Source: Paraoerskovia sediminicola (lineage in GTDB: Bacteria; Actinomycetota; Actinomycetes; Actinomycetales; Cellulomonadaceae). Taken from it: a stretch of 64,000 nucleotides of DNA. Below, in pieces: positions 1 to 9,724 of the stretch. How positions within the stretch are numbered: the first letter of the stretch is position 1; each line of letters opens with the position of its first letter. Below the pieces are notes generated by a model. That model was not told where the DNA came from, ran no database searches, and saw only the letters and a program-made list of their open reading frames with translations. Position numbers and translations under genes: made by a program. Location of the stretch: positions 2,914,001 to 2,978,000 of the forward strand of contig NZ_AP027729.1 in assembly GCF_030296575.1 (NCBI RefSeq), read 5' to 3'.

Positions 1-531
1 GCCGTGATCCTCTACCTGCTCGCGGTCGGTGGCGTGCGAGGGTTCGCCTTCACGCTCGGGCTCACGACGCTCGTCGACCTCCTCGTGGTCATCATGTTCA
101 CGCACCCCGTCATGCAACTTCTCGCGAAGACGAAGTTCTTCGGCGAGGGTCACGCCGGCTCGGGCCTCGACCCGAGGCGGCTCGGGGTCGAGTCGATCCG
201 CTACGCGGGACGTGGCCGGGTCTCCACGCCGAAGAAGAAGGCGAAGGCCTCCGGAGCGACGGCGTCCGACGACACGCGTGCGGAGACAGCCGACTCGCTC
301 GTCAGCGTCGGAGCGGCTGGTGGTGCCGGCGCGGCCGGCGCCGCCGACGCCCCTGCGGCCCCGATGACGATCGCCGAGCGCCGCGCGGCGGCGCGGCGGG
401 CTCAGCTCCAGGATGCCCCCGACCCGGCCGCCAGCGGTGAGGTCGCGGCCGACGCCGGTCCGCCCGACGGTCCGTCGGCCCAGGCGGACGAGTCCGAGGA
501 ACCGAGCGCGACGAACGAGGAGAAGCACTGA
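1..531 (+). CDS. secD: SecD, C-terminal part (cut by window start)
   Basis: This is the end of the SecD subunit of the SecDF complex, which uses the proton gradient to pull preproteins through SecYEG. The frame is open from base 1. The first 45 or so residues are the last membrane segments of the RND-type fold, including the stretch LVDLLVVIMFTHPVMQLL. They are followed by a long Ala-, Gly- and Asp-rich cytoplasmic tail of about 130 residues, which is typical of actinobacterial SecD. The stop overlaps the secF start (TGATG at 529-533), so the two are translationally coupled. Identification rests on the neighbour secF and the membrane segment; the N-terminal part lies outside the window. Confidence 0.9.
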   Translation, partial: AVILYLLAVGGVRGFAFTLGLTTLVDLLVVIMFTHPVMQLLAKTKFFGEGHAGSGLDPRRLGVESIRYAGRGRVSTPKKKAKASGATASDDTRAETADSLVSVGAAGGAGAAGAADAPAAPMTIAERRAAARRAQLQDAPDPAASGEVAADAGPPDGPSAQADESEEPSATNEEKH

Positions 532-1637
532 TGGCCGGCCGCGGATTCTCCCAGTGGGGCAACGACCTCTACACCGGTCGTCGCTCGTACGCGATCGTCG
601 GCAACCGCAACCGCTTCTTCATGATCTCCGCGGTGCTGGTGCTGCTGTCGCTCGCCGTCGTGTTCTTCAAGGGCTTCGATCTCGGGATCGAGTTCCGCGG
701 CGGGTCCCAGTTCATCGTCTCCGAGGTGCAGGACACCGACGAGCAGATCGCCGTGGATGCGGTCGCGTCCGTGTCCAGCGAGGAGACCCCGCGGGTGTCC
801 GTGCTGGGGTCCGACTCGATGCGCGTCCAGACCGAGGAGCTCACCACCGCCGAGGTGTCCGAGGTCAGCCAGGCACTGGCCGACGGCTACGGGGTCGACA
901 AGGCCGAGGTGACCTCCTCGTTCATCGGCCCCACGTGGGGCCAGGACGTCTCCGGTGCCGCGCTCCGGGCGCTGGTGATCTTCCTCGCGTTCGTGGGCGT
1001 CGTCATGGCGCTCTACTTCCGGAGCTGGCGGATGGCCGTCTCGGCGCTCGCCGCGATCTTCCACGACGTGATCATCACCGCCGGGATCTACGCGCTGATC
1101 GGGTGGGAGGTCACGCCGGCCACCGTCATCGGGTTCCTGACGATCCTCGGCTACTCGGTGTACGACACGGTGGTGGTCTTCGACAAGGTCCGCGAGAACA
1201 CCTACGGAGTCCTCGACCAGTCACGGTCGACGTACGCAGAGCGGGCGAACCTCGCGATCAACCAGACGCTCGTGCGCTCGATCAACACGTCGGTCGTCGC
1301 GCTGCTGCCGGTCGCCTCGATCCTCTTCATCGGCGCGTTCATCCTCGGCGCGGGCACCCTGCGCGACATCGCGCTCGCGCTCTTCGTCGGGATCATCGTC
1401 GGCACGTACTCCTCGGTCTTCGTGGCGACCCCGCTCGAGGTGGCCCTGCGTGGCCGCGAGGCGAAGATCGTCGCGCACACGACGAAGGTGCTCGCCGAGC
1501 GCGAGCGGGTCGCGGCCTCCGCCGAGGGCGACGAGGCGGACGAGGCCCTGGCCGCTGCCGGGATCGCGAGCCGCAAGCAGCTCATCCCTGGTCAGCGGCA
1601 GAGCAACAGCAGCCAGCCGCGGAAGCGTCGCCGGTGA
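531..1637 (+). CDS. secF: SecF, protein translocase subunit
   Basis: The 368-residue protein is the SecF half of the SecDF proton-driven export motor in the cytoplasmic membrane. An N-terminal membrane segment (about residues 24-43) leads into the conserved FRGGSQF motif. A periplasmic domain follows, then five membrane helices that include the family signature [20 protein letters not shown] (about residues 203-222). A basic tail ending KRRR closes the protein. The ATG overlaps the secD stop and the last codons overlap the apt start, so secD-secF-apt form one operon. Confidence 0.97.
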   Translation: MAGRGFSQWGNDLYTGRRSYAIVGNRNRFFMISAVLVLLSLAVVFFKGFDLGIEFRGGSQFIVSEVQDTDEQIAVDAVASVSSEETPRVSVLGSDSMRVQTEELTTAEVSEVSQALADGYGVDKAEVTSSFIGPTWGQDVSGAALRALVIFLAFVGVVMALYFRSWRMAVSALAAIFHDVIITAGIYALIGWEVTPATVIGFLTILGYSVYDTVVVFDKVRENTYGVLDQSRSTYAERANLAINQTLVRSINTSVVALLPVASILFIGAFILGAGTLRDIALALFVGIIVGTYSSVFVATPLEVALRGREAKIVAHTTKVLAERERVAASAEGDEADEALAAAGIASRKQLIPGQRQSNSSQPRKRRR

Positions 1638-2206
1638 CGCTCGAGGCACGGGACGTGGCCCGGTCCGGGCTCTCGACCCGGCGCGCGTCCGAGGTCGCGG
1701 GGCTCGTCCGCGCGGTGCCCGACTTCCCCGAGGCGGGTGTGACGTTCCAGGACATCACGCCGCTCCTCGCGGACGGCGAGGCGCTGCACGACGTGGTCCG
1801 CTCCCTCGCTCGGTCCGTATCGGGTCCGCAGGTCGACCTCGTCGTCGGGATGGAGGCTCGCGGGTTCCTGCTCGGGGCCCCGCTGGCGATCGAGCTCGGC
1901 GTCGGGTTCGTCCCGCTGCGCAAGGAGGGCAAGCTCCCGCCGCCGGTCGAGGCCGTCACCTACGACCTCGAGTACGGGTCGGCGCGTCTCGAGGTGCGCA
2001 GCGCGACCGTCCCCGCGGGCGCGCGCGTGCTGGTGATCGACGACGTGCTCGCCACCGGCGGGACCGCGGCCGCTGCCGTCGACCTGGTCGAGCGGTGCGG
2101 CGCCGAGGTGGTCGACGTCCAGTTCCTCCTCGAGATCGACGCTCTCGCGGGGCGCGAGGCACTCGCCGGACGCGCGGTCACGTCTCTCTGGGGAGTCCCG
2201 GCGTAG
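1634..2206 (+). CDS. apt: Adenine phosphoribosyltransferase
   Basis: The 190-residue enzyme converts adenine and PRPP to AMP (purine salvage). The type I phosphoribosyltransferase PRPP loop [13 protein letters not shown] is at about residues 131-143. The family motifs [15 protein letters not shown] and [14 protein letters not shown] precede it. I chose the GTG at 1634 because it makes a 4-bp GTGA overlap with the secF stop and gives a normal Apt length. The secF-apt-rel order is common in actinobacteria and links purine salvage to (p)ppGpp metabolism by location. The TAG stop also forms the first bases of the putative -10 box of rel. Confidence 0.96.
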   Translation: MTLEARDVARSGLSTRRASEVAGLVRAVPDFPEAGVTFQDITPLLADGEALHDVVRSLARSVSGPQVDLVVGMEARGFLLGAPLAIELGVGFVPLRKEGKLPPPVEAVTYDLEYGSARLEVRSATVPAGARVLVIDDVLATGGTAAAAVDLVERCGAEVVDVQFLLEIDALAGREALAGRAVTSLWGVPA

Positions 2207-2209
2207 TAT
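2204..2209 (+). promoter_or_regulatory. Putative -10 box of rel
   Basis: TAGTAT fits the actinobacterial TANNNT -10 consensus and starts with the TAG stop codon of apt. No convincing -35 is visible. It lies about 110 nt before the rel start, so the rel message would have a leader containing the palindrome at 2271-2292. Confidence 0.45.
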
Positions 2210-2270
2210 TGCCCCACTCCGGCGAGGGCCGGGCTGACCAGGACCGTCGGCCCGCGGCCGTCCCGGGTCC

Positions 2271-2292
2271 GGGCGGCGCGATCGCGCCGCCC
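2271..2292. terminator. Perfect 22-bp palindrome between apt and rel
   Basis: GGGCGGCGCGA and its exact reverse complement adjoin without a spacer, giving a very stable GC-only hairpin. It could end apt transcription, attenuate rel, or bind a dimeric regulator. No U-tract follows. The structure is direct; the function is inferred. Confidence 0.45.
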
Positions 2293-2319
2293 CCGGCACG
2301 TCACCGGAGAGGAGGGTGC

Positions 2320-4614
2320 ATGACCGAGGAGACCCGCTCGGGCAGCACCGCGCCGCCGGCGAGGACGCGCTCCCGCTTCGTCAGGTTCGGTGGACGGACG
2401 CAGGGGACCCCTGCACTCGAGCCGCTCCTCCAGGCCGTCCGGACGAACCACCCGAAGGCCGATCTCTCCGGGATCGAGCGCGCCTACCGCACGGCGGAGA
2501 AGGCCCACCGGGGGCAGCTGCGCAAGAGCGGCGACCCGTACATCACGCACCCGGTCGCGGTCGCGACGATCCTCGCCGAGCTGGGCATGACGCCGTCCAC
2601 CCTGTCCGCGGCGCTGCTGCACGACACGGTCGAGGACACCGACTACTCGCTCGAGATGCTGCGCTCCGAGTACGGCGACGAGATCGCGATGCTCGTCGAC
2701 GGCGTGACGAAGCTCGACAAGGTCCAGTACGGCGACGCGGCGCAGGCCGAGACCGTGCGCAAGATGGTCGTCGCGATGGCGCGGGACATCCGGGTGCTGG
2801 TCATCAAACTCGCCGACCGCCTCCACAACGCCCGGACCTGGAAGTTCGTCCCCGCGAAGTCGGCGGAGCGCAAGGCGCGCGAGACCCTCGAGATCTACGC
2901 GCCGCTCGCACACCGGCTCGGCATGAACACGATCAAGTGGGAGCTCGAGGACTTGTCGTTCGCGACGCTCTACCCCAAGGTCTACGACGAGATCGTCCAC
3001 CTCGTCTCGGAGCGTGCGCCGGCCCGCGAGGAGTACCTCGCGGTCGTCCGGTCGCAGGTCGGGGCGGACCTGCGCAACGCGAAGATCCGCGCGACCGTGA
3101 CGGGGCGTCCCAAGCACTACTACTCGATCTACCAGAAGATGATCGTCCGCGGACACGACTTCGCGGAGATCTACGACCTGGTGGGGGTGCGGGTCCTCGT
3201 CGACTCCGTCCGTGACTGCTACGCGGCCCTGGGTGCGCTGCACGCGCGCTGGAACCCGGTGCCGGGGCGGTTCAAGGACTACATCGCGATGCCGAAGTTC
3301 AACATGTACCAGTCGCTGCACACGACCGTGATCGGTCCCGGCGGCAAGCCGGTCGAGATCCAGCTCCGCACCCATGACATGCACCGCCGCGCCGAGTACG
3401 GGGTCGCGGCACACTGGAAGTACAAGGAGGCCGCCAAGTCGGTCGGCTCGGCCGCGTCCGGCGGCGAGGGCGACATGCAGTGGCTGCGCCAGCTCGTCGA
3501 CTGGCAGCGCGAGACCGCCGACCCGGGCGAGTTCCTCGACTCGCTGCGTTTCGAGATCGGCGGGGGAGAGGTCTACGTCTTCACGCCGAAGGGCGACGTG
3601 CAGTCGCTCCCGGCCGGGTCGACCCCCGTGGACTTCTCCTACGCGGTCCACACGGAGGTCGGGCACCGCACGATGGGGGCCCGCGTCAACGGGCGGCTCG
3701 TCCCGCTCGACTCCACGCTGGAGAACGGCGATGTCGTCGAGGTGCTGGCGTCGAAGTCCGAGAACGCGGGACCGAGCCGCGACTGGCTCGCGTTCGTCAA
3801 GAGCCCGCGCGCGCGGAACAAGATCCGTCAGTGGTTCTCGAAGGAGCGCCGCGAGGAGGCCGTCGAGGTCGGCAAGGACAACCTCGTCAAGGCGATGCGC
3901 AAGCAGAACCTCCCGATCCAGAGGCTGCTGTCCCACGAGTCCCTGCTCGCCCTCGCGAACGAGCTGCGGTACACGGACGTCTCCGCGCTGTACGCCGCGA
4001 TCGGCGAGGGGCAGACGTCGGCCGCCTCGGTGGTCACGCGGCTCGTGCGCACGATGGGCGGCGACGACGGGACGGTCGAGGACGTCGCGGAGACCGCTCG
4101 GCCCGGGGCCACCGCGCGCCGGGTCCGTACCGGCGACCCCGGAGTCGTGGTCAAGGGCGTCGACGACATCTGGGTCAAGCTCGCCAAGTGCTGCACGCCG
4201 GTGCCGGGCGACCAGATCATCGGTTTCGTGACCCGCGGTCACGGGGTCAGCGTGCACCGTGCCGACTGCGCCAACGTCGACGGCCTTCGGTCGCAGCCCG
4301 AGCGGATCGTGGACGTGTCGTGGTCGACGAGCGCCAACACCATGTTCCTCGTCCAGATCCAGGTCGAGGCGCTGGACCGCGCCGGCCTTCTCTCGGACGT
4401 CACCCGCATGCTCTCCGAGAGTCACGTGAACATCCTGTCGGCGAGCGTCTCGACCTCGAACGACCGGGTCGCGGTCTCGCGTTTCGTGTTCGAGATGGCG
4501 GAGCCCGGGCACCTCGCGCAGGTCCTGACGAACGTCCGCAAGATCGAGGGCGTGTTCGACGTCTACCGCATCACCGGGTCGCGCGCGGCGGAGCAGCCGA
4601 CCCTCCCGGACTGA
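2320..4614 (+). CDS. rel: Bifunctional (p)ppGpp synthetase/hydrolase Rel
   Basis: The 764-residue long RelA/SpoT homologue makes and degrades the alarmone (p)ppGpp in response to amino-acid starvation on the ribosome. The HD hydrolase domain carries [10 protein letters not shown] (H101, D102), so hydrolase activity is expected. The synthetase domain (about residues 260-380) has [12 protein letters not shown] and the loop [21 protein letters not shown] domain (about 415-480, [15 protein letters not shown]) follows. Next come the conserved-cysteine region [12 protein letters not shown] and a C-terminal ACT domain (about 675-755). A strong GGAGAGGAGG ribosome site precedes the ATG. Length and domain order match actinobacterial Rel; the frame is intact. 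Confidence 0.97.
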   Translation: MTEETRSGSTAPPARTRSRFVRFGGRTQGTPALEPLLQAVRTNHPKADLSGIERAYRTAEKAHRGQLRKSGDPYITHPVAVATILAELGMTPSTLSAALLHDTVEDTDYSLEMLRSEYGDEIAMLVDGVTKLDKVQYGDAAQAETVRKMVVAMARDIRVLVIKLADRLHNARTWKFVPAKSAERKARETLEIYAPLAHRLGMNTIKWELEDLSFATLYPKVYDEIVHLVSERAPAREEYLAVVRSQVGADLRNAKIRATVTGRPKHYYSIYQKMIVRGHDFAEIYDLVGVRVLVDSVRDCYAALGALHARWNPVPGRFKDYIAMPKFNMYQSLHTTVIGPGGKPVEIQLRTHDMHRRAEYGVAAHWKYKEAAKSVGSAASGGEGDMQWLRQLVDWQRETADPGEFLDSLRFEIGGGEVYVFTPKGDVQSLPAGSTPVDFSYAVHTEVGHRTMGARVNGRLVPLDSTLENGDVVEVLASKSENAGPSRDWLAFVKSPRARNKIRQWFSKERREEAVEVGKDNLVKAMRKQNLPIQRLLSHESLLALANELRYTDVSALYAAIGEGQTSAASVVTRLVRTMGGDDGTVEDVAETARPGATARRVRTGDPGVVVKGVDDIWVKLAKCCTPVPGDQIIGFVTRGHGVSVHRADCANVDGLRSQPERIVDVSWSTSANTMFLVQIQVEALDRAGLLSDVTRMLSESHVNILSASVSTSNDRVAVSRFVFEMAEPGHLAQVLTNVRKIEGVFDVYRITGSRAAEQPTLPD

Positions 4615-4645
4615 CGGACCTCGGCGCAGGTGGCACGATCGGGCC

Positions 4646-5766
4646 ATGGACCTGCCCGTGATGCCCCCCGTGAAGCCGATGCTCGCGAAGGCGGTGTCCG
4701 GGGTTCCCGCGGCGGACGCCCACGGCGGGCTGGTGTACGAGCCGAAGTGGGACGGGTTCCGGTGCATCGCGTTCCGTGACGGTGACGACGTGCTGCTGGC
4801 CAGCCGGAGCGGCAAGCCGCTGGACCGCTACTTCCCGGACGTCGTGGACGCCGTCCGTGAGGCTCTGCCGCCGCGGTGCGTGGTCGACGGCGAGATCGTC
4901 GTGGCGCGCGACTCGCGGCTCGACTTCGAGCTGCTCTCGGCCCGGGTGCACCCCGCGGCGTCGCGGGTCGCGAGGCTCGCGCAGGAGACGCCTGCCGCGC
5001 TCGTGGTGTTCGACGTCCTGGCTCTCGGGGACGAGGACCTGACGGGCGAGCCCCAGTCGCGCCGGCACGACGTGCTCGACGGGCTGGGGCTCGACGGCCC
5101 GCTCGTGCACGCGACCCGGCGCACGCGGGACAGGGATGTCGCGCAGCAGTGGTTCGAGGTCTTCGAGGGCGCCGGGCTCGACGGGATCGTCGCGAAGCCC
5201 GTCGGGCTCCCGTACGCGCCCGGCAAGCGGTCGATGCTCAAGGTCAAGCACGAGCGCACCGCCGACGTCGTGCTCGCCGGGTACCGGCCGCACAAGGACT
5301 CGACCGAGGACCTGCCGCTCGTGGGCTCGCTCCTGGTCGGGCTGCACGACGTGGACGGGGTGCTGCAGTTCGTCGGCGCCGCGTCGTCGTTCACGGCCGC
5401 GCGCCGCGCAGAGCTCGCCGTGGAGCTCGCTCCGCTGGTCGTCACGGCGGACCACCCCTGGATCGGCGGGCCCGGTGGGGCGTCGGACGACGGTGCCTCC
5501 GACGGCGCGGACGGCCCCGGGGAGTGCGCGCGCCCGGGGCGCCGTCACGCTGGACGAGCGGCAAGGATCTGTCCTTCGTGGCGCTACGACCGGAGGTCGT
5601 CCTCGAGGTCGCCTACGACCACATGGAGGGCGAAAGGTTCCGCCACACCGTCCAGCTCAAGCGGGTCCGGGTCGACCGCGAACCCGTGAGCTGCACGTTC
5701 GACCAGCTCGAGGAGCCGGTCTCCTACGACCTGGCGGACCTGCTGCCCGGGGTCCCGGGGCGCTGA
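4646..5766 (+). CDS. ligC: ATP-dependent DNA ligase, LigC type (frameshift near 5519-5538)
   Basis: This is an ATP-dependent DNA ligase of the small LigC class, about 373 residues when the frame break is repaired. The adenylation motif EPKWDGFR places the nucleotidyl lysine at K34. Other ligase motifs are VDGEIV, DGIVAKP and KVKHERTADVVL. An OB domain follows and ends with LRPEVVLEVAYDHMEG. That C-terminal part lies one frame away, so one G is missing in GGGG at 5519-5522 or 5535-5538. LigC-type ligases support mycobacterial base-excision repair and backup end joining. The gene faces a LigD-like polymerase, which fits a repair role. There is no Ku gene in the window. Confidence 0.88.
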
Positions 5767-5785
5767 CGGCAGGACAGCGCTGCGG

Positions 5786-6859
5786 TCAGGACGGGTCGGC
5801 CCGCTTGCGGCTGGGCTGCACCCGCGGAGGCTCGCCGGCCATCTTCGGGTACTCCGGCGGGTACGGCAGGTCGCCGAGCGCGTGGTCGCGCTCGTCCCGT
5901 GCCGCGAGCTCTAGCAGGGGCTCCAGAGACCCGGGCGCCTCGCCCGTGCCACCCGCCGAGGCCCGTGCCGCGAGGTCGCCGACCGAACGGAACCGGTCCG
6001 GCATCGACAGGACGTCGAAGTCGTCCGGCGTCACGTCGGGGACCTCGGCCCAGGTCAGCGGGGCCGAGACGGTCGCTCGAGCGTTGGGGCGGATCGAGTA
6101 CGCGGACGCCATGGTCCGGTCGCGAGCCATCTGGTTGTAGTCGACGAAGATGCTCTCGCCTCGCTCCTCCTTCCACCATGCCGTCGTGACCGCCCCGGGC
6201 CGGCGTCGTTCGAGCTCTCGACCGAACGCGATCGTCGCGCGCCGGGCGGCGACGAAGTCCCACCGGGGCTCGATCGGCGCGAACACGTGGAGCCCTCGCC
6301 CGCCCGACGTCTTCGGGTAGCCCACGAGGCCGACCTCGCCGAGCAGCTCCTGCACGTCGTCCGCCAGAGCCGCTGCGTCCGAGTAGTCGGTCCCGGGCTG
6401 CGGGTCCAGGTCGATACGGAGCTGGTCGGGCATCTCGACGTCATCTCGACGGACGGGCCACGGATGGAACGTGATGGTGCCCATCTGCGCGGCCCAGGCG
6501 ACGACGGCCGTCTCCGTCGGGGTGATCTCGTCGGCGGACCGGCCGCTGGGGAACCTGATCGTCGCCGACTCGACGTAGTCGGGCGCCCCACGGGGCACCC
6601 GCTTCTGGAAGAACGCGTCTCCCGTCGAGTCCTGCCGCGTGCTGAGGCGGAACCCTTCGAGGACGCCCTTGGGCCACCGTTCGAGCGTGGTGGGTCGGTC
6701 GCGGAGGGCGGCGAGGATCCCGTCCCCGACTGCGACGTAGTACCGGACGACGTCGAGCTTGGTCAGTCCGCGCTCGGGGAAGATGACCCGGTCGGGGCTC
6801 GACACGCGCACCGTCCGGCCGTCGACCTCGAGCTCGACGGGCGGTGTCCTGGAGGCCAT
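5786..6859 (-). CDS. LigD-type DNA polymerase/primase (PolDom) protein
   Basis: The 357-residue stand-alone protein belongs to the archaeo-eukaryotic primase-like polymerase family found as the POL domain of LigD. It adds nucleotides during non-homologous end joining or gap repair. The metal-binding aspartates are visible as D150 and D152 in LRIDLDPQPG and D240 in ESIFVDYNQ. The nucleotide-binding motif KTSGGRGLHVF spans residues 183-193. It lacks the ligase and nuclease domains of full LigD, so it resembles the free-standing PolD paralogues of actinobacteria. It converges on ligC with only a 19-bp gap. A putative leaderless promoter lies 6 nt before the ATG. Confidence 0.9.
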   Translation of the reverse strand: MASRTPPVELEVDGRTVRVSSPDRVIFPERGLTKLDVVRYYVAVGDGILAALRDRPTTLERWPKGVLEGFRLSTRQDSTGDAFFQKRVPRGAPDYVESATIRFPSGRSADEITPTETAVVAWAAQMGTITFHPWPVRRDDVEMPDQLRIDLDPQPGTDYSDAAALADDVQELLGEVGLVGYPKTSGGRGLHVFAPIEPRWDFVAARRATIAFGRELERRRPGAVTTAWWKEERGESIFVDYNQMARDRTMASAYSIRPNARATVSAPLTWAEVPDVTPDDFDVLSMPDRFRSVGDLAARASAGGTGEAPGSLEPLLELAARDERDHALGDLPYPPEYPKMAGEPPRVQPSRKRADPS

Positions 6860-6865
6860 GCCGTC

Positions 6866-6871
6866 ACGCTA
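6866..6871 (-). promoter_or_regulatory. Putative leaderless -10 box of the LigD-type polymerase gene
   Basis: On the minus strand TAGCGT is followed by 6 nt and the ATG at 6859. The TAG of the box is the stop codon of the upstream gene. Spacing fits leaderless transcription from the start codon. Confidence 0.5.
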
Positions 6872-7627
6872 GGCCACCGCTGCCGGAGCCGCCCGGTGAC
6901 CTGAGCGCCGTGCCTCGTGCACGAGGGCGACGGCCTGCGTGCGGCCTCGCCAGCGTTGCTTGAGTTCGAGGGCGTGGACGACGTGGTCGAGGTCGAGTCC
7001 GCACACGCGCACCAGCCGGTCGAGCGCGTCCGTCGCGCGTTCTCGGTCCCGGGTTCGTGCCCGGTCGCCACCGCCACCGTCACCGTCACCGTCACCGTCG
7101 CGCGAGCCGCGTGCCGGTGCGGTGGCCACGTCCAGGGCCGTGCGGAGGACGCTCGTCACCGGCACTCCGTCGATCACCACCCTCTCGTCCTGGGTGAGCC
7201 GCACGTACCGGGGTGAGCACCCGGGTCGCGGCGCCGGTGCCCCGTGTCCCGGGGGCACGAGCACGTCGAGCTCGTCAGGCACCGGCCCGCCCGCGTGGAT
7301 CCATGCGGCACCGAGCCCGCCGATCGTCGCGGACGGCAGCCGCGTGCGGGTCAGGGCGGCCTCGGCGCGCATGCCGGGGTCGACGTCAGCGCCGGCGCGC
7401 ACCCCGACGTCGTCCAACAGGTGGCGCAGGACGCCGTCGCGCACCAGGGTCTGGAAGGCGACCGCGCCGCCGACCTGGGAGCTGTGCACGATCGGTCCCG
7501 GGTCGGGACCCACGAGCGGCGTCGACAGCCACGTGCCGAGCGTGAGCGTGGCCGTGGCCGTGGCTGGTGCCGCTGCTGGTGCTGGAGTACGGACAGGGGC
7601 AAGGGCCGCGAGAGAGGTGGTGTCCAC
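6869..7627 (-). CDS. AbiEi-like protein of unknown function
   Basis: The 252-residue protein has an actinobacterial AbiEi-antitoxin-like core, suggested by SPRYVRLTQDERVVIDGVPV followed by TSVLRTALDVA. That pattern is common in proteins annotated as type IV toxin-antitoxin AbiEi-family or DUF559-linked proteins. I see neither a partner AbiEii nucleotidyltransferase nor the C-terminal endonuclease-like domain of some relatives. A run of alternating Asp and Gly (encoded by CACCGT repeats at 7075-7098) interrupts the middle. The N-terminus is Ala-, Pro- and Thr-rich. It ends 9 bp before the LigD-type polymerase gene on the same strand. The family assignment is tentative and the role unknown. Confidence 0.55.
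   Translation of the reverse strand: MDTTSLAALAPVRTPAPAAAPATATATLTLGTWLSTPLVGPDPGPIVHSSQVGGAVAFQTLVRDGVLRHLLDDVGVRAGADVDPGMRAEAALTRTRLPSATIGGLGAAWIHAGGPVPDELDVLVPPGHGAPAPRPGCSPRYVRLTQDERVVIDGVPVTSVLRTALDVATAPARGSRDGDGDGDGGGGDRARTRDRERATDALDRLVRVCGLDLDHVVHALELKQRWRGRTQAVALVHEARRSGHRAAPAAVA
7075..7098. repeat. CACCGT hexamer repeat (4 copies)
   Basis: Four perfect CACCGT units follow degenerate ones. On the minus strand they code for alternating Asp and Gly in the AbiEi-like protein, so a change of one unit would keep the frame. Confidence 0.85.
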
Positions 7628-7663
7628 GTGTCACACCGTGGCCTACCGAGAGCGGGCGCACCA

Positions 7664-7695
7664 ACGGCCGCCGTCCTGCTGTGGACGACGGCCGT
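7664..7695 (-). terminator. Hairpin terminator downstream of the DUF349 gene
   Basis: ACGGCCGCCGTCC and GGACGACGGCCGT pair at 12 of 13 positions around a 6-nt loop, 25 bp past the DUF349 stop. No U-tract is present, which is common in high-GC actinobacteria. Confidence 0.55.
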
Positions 7696-7720
7696 GAGTG
7701 AGCGTGCTGTGGGGAGCCGG

Positions 7721-9724
7721 TCAGCCCCGTGAGTCCTCGGCTGCCTTGACGATCTGCTCCAGCCAGGACTTCCGTGCCTCGAGCGACGCCGAGAGCTCCT
7801 TGATCTTGCGCTTGTCGCCCGCGGCCTCGGCGGCCGCGAGGTCCGACTCGATCTCGGCGATCGCCGACTCGAGCTGCGCGGCAGCGCCCTCGGCCCGTGC
7901 TCGCTGCTCCGGGTTGGTCCGCGTCCACTTGGCCTCGTCGGCGTTGCGGATCGCCGTCTCGACGGCGCGCAGCCGGGCCTCGACCCGCTGCATGTCGCCG
8001 CGGGGCACCTTGCCGGCCTCTTCCCAGCGGTCCTGGATGTCGCGCAGGGCGTTCTTCGCGGCGTCGAGGTCCTTGACCGGGAGCAGCGCCTCGGCCTCCG
8101 TCAGGATCTCCTCCTTGACGACGAGGTTCTTCGAGTACTCCGCGTCGATCTCGGCGTTGGCCGCGTCGCGGGCGTGGAAGAAGACGTCCTGCGCCGCGCG
8201 GAATCGGCCCCACAGCGCGTCGTCGTCCTTGCGGTTCGCGCGACCCGCAGCCTTCCACCGGGCCATGAGGTCGCGGTAGGCGCCGGCCGTGGGACCCCAG
8301 TCGGTGCTCCCCGAGATCCGCTCGGCCTCGGCGACGATCTGCTCCTTGTCGGCCTTGGCGGAGGCGTTGCGCTGCTCGAGCTGCGCGAAGAAGTGGCGCC
8401 GCTCGCGGTCGAAGGCGGTACGGGCGTGGCTGAACCGCTTCCACAGCGCGTCCTCGGTGGTGCGGTCGACCCTCGGGCCCGAGCGCTGTGCGTCCTTCCA
8501 CCGGTCGAGCAGCACGCGCAACTCTTCGCCGGCCGGGCGCCACTGCATGCGCTCGGGGTCGGTCGAGGCGATCTTCTCGGCGGCCTCGACGATCTCCGTG
8601 CGGGCCTCGACGGCCTTGGCCTTGGCTGCGGCGCGCTCGGCGGAGATCTGCTCACGCCGCGAGGCCGCGGCCGTGGCAAGGGTCTCGACCTGGCTGCGCA
8701 GCGCGTCGAGGTCGCCGACCGCTGCGGGCTCGGCGGTCTCCTCGGCGAGCTTCGCGAGCGTCGCGTCGATCTCCTTGACCGTGAGGTCGGAGCTCGTCAG
8801 CCGCGCCTCGAAGAGCGTGACCTTCGCGTGCAGGTCGAGGTAGCGGCGGACGTAGAGCGTCATCGCCTCCTCGGCCGGGACCCCGGGGAACTGGCCGACC
8901 GCGCGCTCGCCGGACTTCTCACGGACGTGAACGGTGCCGTCCTCGTCGACCCGGCCGAACTCGGCGGCGGCCTTCGCCTCGGCCGCGTCGTCAGGGACCA
9001 CGACGGGGTGCGCGTCGCCGCCCGTCGGTGCCGCGCCAGGTCCTGCCTGCGCAGGACGCGGAGCGTGGGGGATCCCCGCCGGCGTCGGGACGGGACGGGG
9101 CCGCGGCTTCATCGCCGCCGGCGACGGGGCTGCGCGCTTCGCGGACGGCGCGGGCGCGGGGCTCGGAGAGGGCGCCGACGTCGCCTGGTCGGCGGCGGGG
9201 GACGGGTCCGGCGCTGGGGACTCGGCAGTCTCGGCCTCGGCGGGCTTGTCAGCCGCGTCCTCGGCAGGCTTGCCGGCCGCGCCCTCGGCGGGCTCCGGGG
9301 CCTGCGCTACGGCGGGCTCCTCGGCCGCAGCCTCGGCCTCTGCGGGCTCGTCGGACTCGGCTTTCGCGGACTCAGCGGCGGCAGCGGCGGGCTCGTCCTT
9401 GGCGGGCCCCGCAGCTGCAGCCTCCGCGTCAGCGGGCTCGTCCTTCGCACGCTCCGCGTCAGCGGGCTCGTCCTTCGCAGGCTCCGCGGCTGTGTCGTCA
9501 GCCGTGTCGTCGGCCGTGTCGTCGGCCTTCTCGTCAACCGTGGCGGGCTCGGCCGCAGCGGCAGCGGCATCGTCAGCGGCCGAGGCCGCTGCGGGGGCCT
9601 GCTCGTCGGGAGCGGTACCGGTGGCCTCGGTCGGCGCGTCCCCGGTGGCCGGTGCGTCCTGGGAGACCGGGGCGTCCACGGTCGGCTCCGACTCGGGCGT
9701 CGACTTCTCGGTGCTCTCGCTCAC
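7721..9724 (-). CDS. DUF349 domain protein
   Basis: The 667-residue cytoplasmic protein begins with about 260 residues of low-complexity Ala, Glu, Asp and Pro sequence. This includes near-repeats such as AKDEPADAE and DTADDTADDTA. The remainder is charged and helical, with repeated DUF349 units marked by W-containing stretches such as RWKDAQRSGPRVDRTTEDALW and ARWKAAGRANRKDDDALWGRF. It ends in a predicted coiled coil. DUF349 proteins lie next to hisS in many actinobacteria, as here. Their molecular function is not firmly known to me. The GTG start has an AAGGAG site about 12 nt upstream. Confidence 0.85.
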   Translation of the reverse strand: MSESTEKSTPESEPTVDAPVSQDAPATGDAPTEATGTAPDEQAPAAASAADDAAAAAAEPATVDEKADDTADDTADDTAAEPAKDEPADAERAKDEPADAEAAAAGPAKDEPAAAAAESAKAESDEPAEAEAAAEEPAVAQAPEPAEGAAGKPAEDAADKPAEAETAESPAPDPSPAADQATSAPSPSPAPAPSAKRAAPSPAAMKPRPRPVPTPAGIPHAPRPAQAGPGAAPTGGDAHPVVVPDDAAEAKAAAEFGRVDEDGTVHVREKSGERAVGQFPGVPAEEAMTLYVRRYLDLHAKVTLFEARLTSSDLTVKEIDATLAKLAEETAEPAAVGDLDALRSQVETLATAAASRREQISAERAAAKAKAVEARTEIVEAAEKIASTDPERMQWRPAGEELRVLLDRWKDAQRSGPRVDRTTEDALWKRFSHARTAFDRERRHFFAQLEQRNASAKADKEQIVAEAERISGSTDWGPTAGAYRDLMARWKAAGRANRKDDDALWGRFRAAQDVFFHARDAANAEIDAEYSKNLVVKEEILTEAEALLPVKDLDAAKNALRDIQDRWEEAGKVPRGDMQRVEARLRAVETAIRNADEAKWTRTNPEQRARAEGAAAQLESAIAEIESDLAAAEAAGDKRKIKELSASLEARKSWLEQIVKAAEDSRG

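Noticed and set aside
1960..4815. A 951-codon minus-strand frame opposite rel
   Set aside because: It mirrors the third-position GC pattern of rel and spans apt, rel and part of ligC; no motif is recognisable.
6869..7627. Complete AbiE toxin-antitoxin pair
   Set aside because: No AbiEii-type nucleotidyltransferase gene is adjacent on either side.
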